Shown one piece after another: positions 1 through 5,319 of a stretch of 5,319 nucleotides of DNA (within the stretch, counting starts at the first letter, position 1; every line of letters begins with the position of its first letter). The DNA is from an uncultured Lachnospiraceae bacterium (lineage in GTDB: Bacteria > Bacillota > Clostridia > Lachnospirales > Lachnospiraceae), in NCBI GenBank assembly GCA_947651335.1, contig CANSYV010000130.1, positions 1 to 5,319 on the forward strand. The letters are read 5' to 3'. The position numbers and the translations under genes were made by a program. The notes under the pieces were generated by a model, which saw nothing but the letters and a program-made list of their open reading frames with translations, was not told the DNA's origin and made no database searches.

Positions 1-1978
1 CCTGCTGTTCGCCCAGAAGCTCGTCGACGAATAAGCAGTAAGAGGTATCGCTGGCTTCCACCCAGATTAAGATACCGTCTTCGATACTGGTAATCTCTGT
101 ATCAATATTATAAAGCTGATGCACACGGATGATCGGATAAAATTCATCCAGACATTTGACAATCTCGTTTCCTTCCGCGTCATATACCACATCTTCGTTG
201 GAAACCTTAATAGACTGCCGGATGTTGGCAATGGGCACTGTGAAGATGGAGCTGCCCACTGCAATTTCCATGCCGTCTACAATGGCCATGGTCAGAGGTA
301 TTTTCAAAGTTGTGCAGCTTCCCTGGCCCAGTTCACTGGAAATGGTCACAGTACCGCCCACAGATTCTACGTTCCGCTTCACTACGTCCATTCCCACACC
401 ACGTCCGGAGTATTCGGTTACTTCTTCGTTGGTGGAAAAACCTGGAAGCAGAAGGAGAGAAAGTATTTCTTTCTTTGTGTATTCGCTTTCCGGTTTTGTC
501 AGCAGTCCGTTCCTGGCGGCTTTGGCCAGAATGGCCTGGGGATTCATGCCCCGGCCGTCATCTTCCACTTTGATGATGACTTCACTGCCGGTATGGGTAG
601 CTGAGAGGATAATCTCTGCCTGGGGAGACTTGCCGGCCGCAACGCGTTCTTCGGGGGAATCTTCCACACCGTGGTCCATTGAGTTCCGGACAATGTGCAT
701 GATCGGGTCGCCGATGTTATCTACAATGGACTTGTCCACTTCGGTATCTTCTCCGATAATGGTCAGTCTCACGTCTTTGTTGAGTTTTTGTTTCATATCC
801 CGCACGATCCGGTTCATTTTCTGGAATACTCCGGATACGGGAACCATGCGCAGAGACATGGCAATGTCCTGAAGGTCCTTGGTGAGCTTGCGCAGCTGAC
901 GGGTGGACTTCATGAAATTATCCAGCTTCAGCCCCTGGATATCGGGGGAAGATGTCACCATGGATTCGGTGATGACAATCTCGCCGACAATGGCTACCAG
1001 CGCGTCCAGTTTGGAAAGGTTCACGCTGATCAGGCTTTGTTTTACCGGGCCGCTGTGGGCTCTGGCATTGGCTGCCGGTTTGGCCGGAGCCGATTCACTT
1101 GCGCTTTCAGATGCTGTTGATGAAACTTCAGCAGTCGGTGCAGGCGCTTCGGGCTGCTGCGTCTGGGGTTCGGCGGCTGCCTCCTCTTTCTTCAGACGGG
1201 CATTTTCAATGACCTCGTAGGACTGGATATGACTGGCATCTGTGATCACATGGATCATCTTTTCAATATGTTCTTCCTGCTCCACAGCCAGGAAAAAGCC
1301 GTGGTCAACGATATCCTGGCAGGTATCGCTGTTGGTCTCTATGTCCGCAGGGTAAAAGCGGAAATCAATGTTCAGGTCCTGCATGGAGGTAATCAGCATA
1401 AATGCCCGCAGGTTCTCCATGCCGCAGCCTTCTTCAAACAATAATTTGATGAAAAAGGGAGCGTCATCATCCGGGCAGTGGGCCAGTTCCATATTCAGTT
1501 CTGCCACAGAAGGAGTCTCCGGTGTGGCTGCTGTCTCCGGCTGGCTGGCCGGGGCAGAATCCTCGGCATCGCTGATTTTATTCAGGAAACTATTAATTTC
1601 ACCAACAATGTTGTCGACATTTTCAAGGAGTGGTTCATTATTTTCCACTTTCTCAATTTCAGACCGAAGCATATCCGTGGATTTGAACATAAGGTTGAAT
1701 AAGCTTTTCTTCAGTTCCGGCGCAATGGCATCCATGCCATTCTCACGGATATAGAAAAACAGGTCTTCAATGTGATGGGCGATCTGGTTCAAAGACCCAA
1801 ATTCCATCATTGCCGAGGAACCTTTGATGGTGTGCATGATACGGAAAATCTCATTTACGTCATCCGTGCTGAATTCCTCGACTTTTTCTGCTTCTATAAG
1901 CAGTTCATCAAGTTGTTCCATAAGAGAATTTGTCTCGAATAGATACATATCAAGCATGCTATCTGTACCGTTATCCAT
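1..1978 (-). CDS. cheA: Chemotaxis histidine kinase CheA (3' end beyond window)
   Basis: CheA takes signals from chemoreceptors through CheW, autophosphorylates on a histidine and passes the phosphate to CheY and CheB. The 659 visible residues follow the CheA domain order. P1 (HPt, ~1-130) carries the phospho-accepting His49 in MHTIKGSS. A P2-like response-regulator docking domain (~157-255) follows. An Ala/Pro/Glu/Ser-rich linker (~260-312) leads to the P3 dimerisation helices (~313-380). P4, the HATPase domain (~380-565), has the N box HIVRNSMDHGVE (428-439), the G1 box DDGRGM (473-478), PGFST (512-516) and the G2 box GRGVGM (525-530). P5, the CheW-like domain, begins near 567 and is cut at the left edge, with perhaps 40-60 residues missing. 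All key kinase residues are present, so it looks functional. The ATG at 1978 is preceded by AAGGCGGTG at 1996-1988, a somewhat wide spacing. An in-frame GTG at 1990 lies inside that site and is less likely. It is divergent from the FliK-like gene and probably sigma-D driven. The identity is very secure. Confidence 0.97.
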   Translation of the reverse strand, partial: MDNGTDSMLDMYLFETNSLMEQLDELLIEAEKVEEFSTDDVNEIFRIMHTIKGSSAMMEFGSLNQIAHHIEDLFFYIRENGMDAIAPELKKSLFNLMFKSTDMLRSEIEKVENNEPLLENVDNIVGEINSFLNKISDAEDSAPASQPETAATPETPSVAELNMELAHCPDDDAPFFIKLLFEEGCGMENLRAFMLITSMQDLNIDFRFYPADIETNSDTCQDIVDHGFFLAVEQEEHIEKMIHVITDASHIQSYEVIENARLKKEEAAAEPQTQQPEAPAPTAEVSSTASESASESAPAKPAANARAHSGPVKQSLISVNLSKLDALVAIVGEIVITESMVTSSPDIQGLKLDNFMKSTRQLRKLTKDLQDIAMSLRMVPVSGVFQKMNRIVRDMKQKLNKDVRLTIIGEDTEVDKSIVDNIGDPIMHIVRNSMDHGVEDSPEERVAAGKSPQAEIILSATHTGSEVIIKVEDDGRGMNPQAILAKAARNGLLTKPESEYTKKEILSLLLLPGFSTNEEVTEYSGRGVGMDVVKRNVESVGGTVTISSELGQGSCTTLKIPLTMAIVDGMEIAVGSSIFTVPIANIRQSIKVSNEDVVYDAEGNEIVKCLDEFYPIIRVHQLYNIDTEITSIEDGILIWVEASDTSYCLFVDELLGEQQ

Positions 1979-1994
1979 AATTTCTAACACCGCC

Positions 1995-2023
1995 TTGTAA
2001 TTTTTTAAAATTTAGTATATAGT
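1995..2023 (+). promoter_or_regulatory. Sigma-A-like promoter for the FliK-like/FhlB-like operon
   Basis: TTGTAA (1995-2000), a 17-base spacer and TATAGT (2018-2023) match the -35 (4/6) and -10 (5/6) consensus with ideal spacing. A start near 2030 would leave a leader of about 43 bases before the ATG at 2073. The region is AT-rich, so a chance match is possible. The predicted transcript would begin inside the -10 box of the opposing cheA promoter, so the two promoters would overlap. Confidence 0.4.
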
Positions 2024-2027
2024 ACGT

Positions 2028-2054
2028 ATATCGACACAGTGAATGAAAAAATTA
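2028..2054 (-). promoter_or_regulatory. Sigma-D/sigma-28-like flagellar promoter for cheA
   Basis: Read on the minus strand, TAAT (2054-2051), a 15-base spacer and GTCGATAT (2035-2028) match the Bacillus sigma-D consensus TAAA-N15-GCCGATAT at 10 of 12 positions with ideal spacing. Transcription would start near 2021 and leave a leader of about 43 bases before the cheA ATG. Sigma-D control of chemotaxis genes is well established in motile Firmicutes. The site is predicted from sequence only. Confidence 0.6.
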
Positions 2055-2061
2055 ATATAGC

Positions 2062-2067
2062 AGGTGG
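2062..2067 (+). promoter_or_regulatory. Ribosome binding site fixing the FliK-like start at 2073
   Basis: AGGTGG lies 5 bases before the ATG at 2073. The longer reading from a GTG at 2064 would start within this site, with nothing suitable upstream of it, so the ATG at 2073 is preferred. Confidence 0.75.
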
Positions 2068-2072
2068 AAAAA

Positions 2073-3491
2073 ATGCCGAATATTTTGAGAGTAACCACGC
2101 CTCCCACGGGCCTGGAGAATAATAATGTAAAAAACAACCCTTTGACCACAAATGAAAAACAGATACAGAACCCTGTAGACCCGGGAAAGGTAGTACGGCC
2201 TGACGGCCGCGGTGACGCGGGAGACTCCCAGCAGACGAAGCTGGGACTGAATGCCCAGTCCAATTTCGGGAATTTTATTCAGCAGATCAACGATGCTCCC
2301 CAGCTGACGCAGTTGTTTTCCACCTTATTTCTGCAGGGAATGGGAAATATGGTGGAGTCCGGTATCGGTCCGGAATTTGCCGAAGAAATCGCGAAATTCA
2401 TGGAAATGATGAAAATGTCCGACGGCCAGCTGGTGGATTTCCTGAAAAATCAGGCAAACGGGGCTGTCCGCTATACGGGGACTTTTTATAATATGCTCCG
2501 GCAGATTATGAATGAGACTCAGTCTGTAGAGCTGAAGGCGGGGGTTCTGGACCTTCTAAAGCAGATCAATGACATGTCTTCCGGACCCCATCTGTTACAG
2601 AATATAAAAGGAAACCTGGACCTGATCACCCAGTATATGATGCGTTCAGACCGGGAGCCTCTGCGCCAGCTGATGGACCAGCTGGATATGATGGCCCTTG
2701 CAGGGGACACTAAGGGAAATGCAGGGATTCTGAAGAATGAAATCATCCCCATGCTGGGGCAGTATGTGGCGAAGACACGGGATTTCGGCACCATACGGGA
2801 TTTGATCGGGGTGCTGACTTTCAATGTGTCCAGATATGAGAACGGCAATCTGGATAAAGTAATCGACAGCTTTGCGAAATTGTTGAATTTCCAGGGATTC
2901 CGGGCGAAGTTCCAGGCAGTCTCCCCAGATATGCTTCCCCAGATTCTGCGCCATACAGAGTATGCCAAAGCAACCAGGGAAAATACCTGGGCGGATAAGT
3001 TCCTGAAAATGGTACAGTTCGGCATTCAGGGAGAGGCAGGACTGGAGAATAAGCAGGTGTTCCAGAATCTGATGAACGCTGTGCTTTTGAACGAGAGCGT
3101 GTATATGCCGGTGCTGCATCTGATGCTGCCGGTGGAGCTCAACGGGCAGACCATGTTTTCGGAAATGTGGATTGACCCGGACGATGAAAGCCAGGTTGAG
3201 AACGGGGAAGGGCGCAAGGCGAAATTATTGATCAAGTTTGATATCAAAGACGTGGGCTTTTTCGATATGATTCTGCTGTATGGCCAGGATAAGATGGATA
3301 TGTATCTGTCATATCCGGAAGAACTGGCGGATAAAGAGGGGGAGATTAAGAGTTCGCTGGAGGCAATTATGGCGGATAACGGAATTTCTTTCCGTTCGCT
3401 GGTTTTGGAGAAATCGGCAGAGCCCATATCTATCTCCCAGGCATTCCCCAAAATATTTGAAAGGAAGAACGCGGTAAATGTCACGATTTAA
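2073..3491 (+). CDS. FliK-like protein (flagellar hook-length control C-terminal domain)
   Basis: This 472-residue soluble protein has no signal peptide or membrane segment. Residues 1-~60 are polar, Asn/Pro/Gln-rich and probably disordered. Residues ~62-345 are mainly predicted amphipathic helices, rich in Met, Leu and Gln, with no family I recognise. Residues ~348-472 resemble the FliK C-terminal domain. A strand-rich part (KLLIKFDIKDVGFFDMILLY, 384-403, then DMYLSYP, 409-415) is followed by a helix over SSLEAIMADNGISF (427-440), a closing strand and the ending NAVNVTI. In FliK this domain contacts the FlhB C-terminal domain and switches flagellar export from rod/hook to filament substrates. 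The next gene overlaps by 14 bases and encodes an FlhB C-terminal-like protein, which independently supports the call. True FliK is usually Gln/Ser/Thr-rich before this domain, whereas this protein is helical there, so it may be a paralogue like Bacillus YlqG rather than the hook ruler. The fold match is moderate and judged by eye. Confidence 0.7.
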   Translation: MPNILRVTTPPTGLENNNVKNNPLTTNEKQIQNPVDPGKVVRPDGRGDAGDSQQTKLGLNAQSNFGNFIQQINDAPQLTQLFSTLFLQGMGNMVESGIGPEFAEEIAKFMEMMKMSDGQLVDFLKNQANGAVRYTGTFYNMLRQIMNETQSVELKAGVLDLLKQINDMSSGPHLLQNIKGNLDLITQYMMRSDREPLRQLMDQLDMMALAGDTKGNAGILKNEIIPMLGQYVAKTRDFGTIRDLIGVLTFNVSRYENGNLDKVIDSFAKLLNFQGFRAKFQAVSPDMLPQILRHTEYAKATRENTWADKFLKMVQFGIQGEAGLENKQVFQNLMNAVLLNESVYMPVLHLMLPVELNGQTMFSEMWIDPDDESQVENGEGRKAKLLIKFDIKDVGFFDMILLYGQDKMDMYLSYPEELADKEGEIKSSLEAIMADNGISFRSLVLEKSAEPISISQAFPKIFERKNAVNVTI

Positions 3492-3894
3492 TGATTTGCT
3501 GAATAAGAAAGCAGTTGCGCTGAAATATGATGAACGCCAATCCGCGGCTCCCATTGTGGTTGCTTCCGGTATGGGGTATGTGGCTGAGAAGATGGTAGAG
3601 GTCGCCAATGAGAGCGGTGTTCCGGTATATGAAGACAACTCCCTGGCCACAGTTTTGTCCCAGCTGAATCTGGGGACAGAGATTCCCGAGGAGCTCTATA
3701 AGGCTGTGGTGGATATCTATGCCTATTTTCTGCGGTTTGTACCGGGGAGTGTGGAGCAGGCGCAGGAACAGACAGAGGATGTGGAGGATGAAAGCGGGGC
3801 TGTTCAGAATGTGCAGTCTGAGGCAGATGTGCAGACAGAGGAGACTTCCATTCCGGAAACGCAGGCAGGTTCCGGGACGGGGGAAAGTGTTTAG
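3478..3894 (+). CDS. FhlB-like protein: stand-alone FlhB C-terminal (EscU/YscU/HrcU) domain with acidic tail
   Basis: This 138-residue cytoplasmic protein matches in residues ~8-88 the part of FlhB downstream of its self-cleavage site. AVALKYDE (12-19), SAAPIVVASGMGYVAEKMVEVA (22-43), SGVPVYEDNSLATVL (46-60) and GTEIPEELYKAVVDIYAYFLR (66-86) run parallel to the FlhB consensus. The four membrane helices of FlhB are absent. The NPTH cleavage motif is also absent, with LLNK at the equivalent place. Residues 92-138 form a low-complexity tail with 13 Asp/Glu and no Lys or Arg. FlhB-C recruits export substrates and is the target of FliK, and stand-alone versions are known (Bacillus YlqH, Helicobacter HP1575/FlhX). 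The gene overlaps the end of the FliK-like gene by 14 bases, with AAGGA at 3461-3465 as a possible ribosome site, so the two are probably translationally coupled. The homology is clear; its cellular role is not established. Confidence 0.88.
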   Translation: MSRFNDLLNKKAVALKYDERQSAAPIVVASGMGYVAEKMVEVANESGVPVYEDNSLATVLSQLNLGTEIPEELYKAVVDIYAYFLRFVPGSVEQAQEQTEDVEDESGAVQNVQSEADVQTEETSIPETQAGSGTGESV

Positions 3895-4025
3895 AATTGC
3901 TGCGGGGAATTACATAGGGGTGGTGTGCCGGAAAGGGGAAAGTTGTTTCCTGCGTCACGAGTTTGGGCAAAGTAACTGATACATTTCGACTTGTTGTTTC
4001 TTTGACTGCATAGGACTACAAGCAT

Positions 4026-4052
4026 TGACGCGCCCCTTGCGTCAGCGTTTTT
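4026..4052 (+). terminator. Probable Rho-independent terminator after the FliK-like/FhlB-like operon
   Basis: TGACGC (4026-4031) and GCGTCA (4039-4044) form a perfect 6-bp stem with a 7-base loop. Three bases later comes a run of five T (4048-4052). The stem is short and the T-run slightly displaced, so it is modest in strength. It lies 132 bases beyond the FhlB-like stop and just before the ATPase ribosome site. The rest of the 3895-4072 gap shows only a small GGAAA/TTTCC hairpin at 3937-3950 and no gene. Confidence 0.55.
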
Positions 4053-4061
4053 ATAAAAAGT

Positions 4062-4067
4062 GAGGTG
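4062..4067 (+). promoter_or_regulatory. Ribosome binding site supporting the TTG start of the ATPase
   Basis: GAGGTG ends 5 bases before TTG at 4073, which is optimal Shine-Dalgarno geometry. The first in-frame ATG (4124) lies 51 bases further in and would remove the FNTTGNC...HYM segment that typifies the family, so TTG is the better start. Confidence 0.75.
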
Positions 4068-4072
4068 GGATT

Positions 4073-5319
4073 TTGGGGAAAATATTTAACACCACGGGGA
4101 ACTGCAGGCCGGAGCTTCACTATATGGTCAATATTGAAAGCAGGCTGGCAGAGATAAAGGAAATGGTGGACCGGGGGGATTATTTTACGATCAACCGCGC
4201 CCGGCAGTATGGGAAGACCACTACATTAAAGGCTTTGAGGCGTTATCTTGGGGAAGATTATGTGGTGGTAAGCCTGGATTTTCAGAGACTGAGCCATCAG
4301 GATTTTGAGACGGAGAGCTGTTTTGTGAAGGCGCTGGCGCGGGAAATCAAAAGAAAGCCCCTGTTAAAAGATGAGTTGCCCCATGAGACTACGGATGTTC
4401 TGCGGACGTTTGCGTGTGGGAAGATGCAGGGGATGAGGCTGGCAGAGTTATTCGAATGTTTCGGCGGATGGTGTCAGAAATCAGAAAAACCGGTTGTTTT
4501 GATGATCGATGAGGTTGACAGTGCCACAAATAATCAGGTGTTTCTGGATTTCCTTGCACAAATTAGAGGCGCTTACCTTGAACGGGATGAAATACCTGCT
4601 TTTCAGTCTGTCATCCTGGCGGGGGTGTATGATGTGAAAAATTTGAAGCGGAAGCTGCGGCCAGACGACAGTCAAAAAGGGAACAGCCCCTGGAATATCG
4701 CGGCGGATTTCCTGGTGGATATGAGCTTTTCGGCCGGGGATATTGCCGGAATGCTGGCGGAATATGAGGCGGATTTTTGCACGGGAATGGATGTGGAGGA
4801 AATGGCCGGCCTGATTTATGATTATACATCAGGCTATCCTTTTTTAGTATCACGAATCTGCAAATTAATGGATGAGCGTGTGGCGGGTCAGGAGGATTAC
4901 CCGGATAAAAGCTGTGTATGGACGAAAGAAGGATTTCTGGAGGCGGTGAAAATACTGCTGGAGGAAAGAAATACATTGTTTGAGTCGCTGATTCATAAAC
5001 TGGAGGATTATCCGGAACTTCGGACGGTATTGTACCATGTGTTATTTGACGGAAAAGAATTGCCATATAAAACGCTGAATCAATCAATCGAAATAGCGGC
5101 CATGCTGGGATTTATCAAAAAGGCCGGCGGAAATGCGGTGATAGCAAACAGAATTTTTGAAATCTTACTGTACGATTTCTTTTTGTCAGAGGAACTGGTG
5201 ACAGACCGCATGTATGACGCGGCACTGGTGGAGAAGAATAAGTTTCTCACCGGAGGACGCTTGAACATGCGTCTGGTGTTGGAACGGTTTGTGGTACATT
5301 TCAACGATTTGTACAAAGA
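4073..5319 (+). CDS. AAA-family P-loop ATPase (3' end beyond window)
   Basis: 415 residues are visible and the frame stays open to the right edge. Residues 5-18 hold a family signature, FNTTGNCRPELHYM. The nucleotide-binding loop is RARQYGKTTTL (42-52), with Lys48 and Thr49 as the Walker A pair. It lacks the leading Gly of the textbook GxxxxGKT, which is usual for this R-x-RQ-x-GKTT family. Walker B is PVVLMIDEVD (140-149), with Asp146 and Glu147. Further conserved parts are NIAADFLVDMSFS (208-220) and TSGYPFLVSRIC (252-263). A mostly helical region from ~280 to the edge reads like the start of a C-terminal domain. From memory, relatives in gut Clostridia run to roughly 500-550 residues and often end in a PD-(D/E)XK nuclease-like fold, but that part is not visible here. 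The gene starts after a likely terminator and seems independent of the FliK-like/FhlB-like operon. Such proteins occur in many copies per genome with unproven function; mobile-element or defence links are speculation. Confidence 0.85.
   Translation, partial: MGKIFNTTGNCRPELHYMVNIESRLAEIKEMVDRGDYFTINRARQYGKTTTLKALRRYLGEDYVVVSLDFQRLSHQDFETESCFVKALAREIKRKPLLKDELPHETTDVLRTFACGKMQGMRLAELFECFGGWCQKSEKPVVLMIDEVDSATNNQVFLDFLAQIRGAYLERDEIPAFQSVILAGVYDVKNLKRKLRPDDSQKGNSPWNIAADFLVDMSFSAGDIAGMLAEYEADFCTGMDVEEMAGLIYDYTSGYPFLVSRICKLMDERVAGQEDYPDKSCVWTKEGFLEAVKILLEERNTLFESLIHKLEDYPELRTVLYHVLFDGKELPYKTLNQSIEIAAMLGFIKKAGGNAVIANRIFEILLYDFFLSEELVTDRMYDAALVEKNKFLTGGRLNMRLVLERFVVHFNDLYK

Noticed and set aside
156..872. 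Plus-strand reading frame of 238 codons opposite cheA
   Set aside because: It is antisense to the conserved P3-P5 part of CheA, has no ribosome site or recognisable domain, and is composed of Ser/Thr/Met-rich shadow sequence.
2006..2031. Second sigma-D-like promoter on the plus strand (TAAA-N14-ACGTATAT)
   Set aside because: The -10 matches only 5 of 8 bases, and these are mainly the AT-rich end; the sigma-A-like alternative fits better.
2064..2072. GTG start three codons upstream for the FliK-like gene
   Set aside because: The GTG lies inside the ribosome binding site for the ATG at 2073.
2646..3484. Minus-strand frames opposite the FliK-like gene
   Set aside because: They lack start signals and protein-like composition; the plus-strand frame has the ribosome site, the FliK-like end and the coupled next gene.
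3937..3950. GGAAA/TTTCC hairpin as terminator
   Set aside because: The stem is only 5 bp and no T-run follows; the hairpin at 4026-4052 is the better candidate.
4025..4057. TTGACG ... TATAAA as a promoter for the ATPase
   Set aside because: The 21-base spacing is too long, and the predicted start would fall on the ribosome binding site.

Overview
The window looks like chromosomal DNA of a motile Gram-positive anaerobe of the Bacillota, most likely the Lachnospiraceae (Clostridia). Support for this comes from purine-rich Shine-Dalgarno sites, roughly half GC, a Clostridia-type CheA, a FliK-like/FhlB-like gene pair, and an AAA-type ATPase of a kind common in gut Clostridia. I would not name a genus.

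Layout. Positions 1-1978 hold most of cheA on the minus strand, with the 3' end cut off by the window. A 94-base divergent intergenic region (1979-2072) carries a good sigma-D/sigma-28-like promoter facing cheA and a sigma-A-like promoter facing right. On the plus strand, 2073-3491 encodes a 472-residue protein whose last ~120 residues resemble the C-terminal domain of FliK, the flagellar hook-length control protein. Overlapping it by 14 bases, 3478-3894 encodes a 138-residue protein resembling the cytoplasmic C-terminal domain of FlhB without membrane part or NPTH cleavage motif, with an acidic tail added. A 178-base gap (3895-4072) holds a hairpin plus T-run that probably terminates this two-gene operon. 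From 4073 to the right edge runs an AAA-family ATPase started from TTG, cut off by the window.

How it fits together. CheA is the histidine kinase of chemotaxis. FliK and the FlhB C-terminal domain are the two partners of the substrate-specificity switch in flagellar type III export. The translationally coupled FliK-like/FhlB-like pair therefore looks like a detached copy of that switch, placed back to back with a chemotaxis gene. The ATPase appears to be an unrelated neighbour of unknown role.

The most interesting item is the FliK-like/FhlB-like pair. It is not wholly unprecedented (Bacillus YlqG/YlqH is a similar arrangement as far as I recall), but its function is essentially open.
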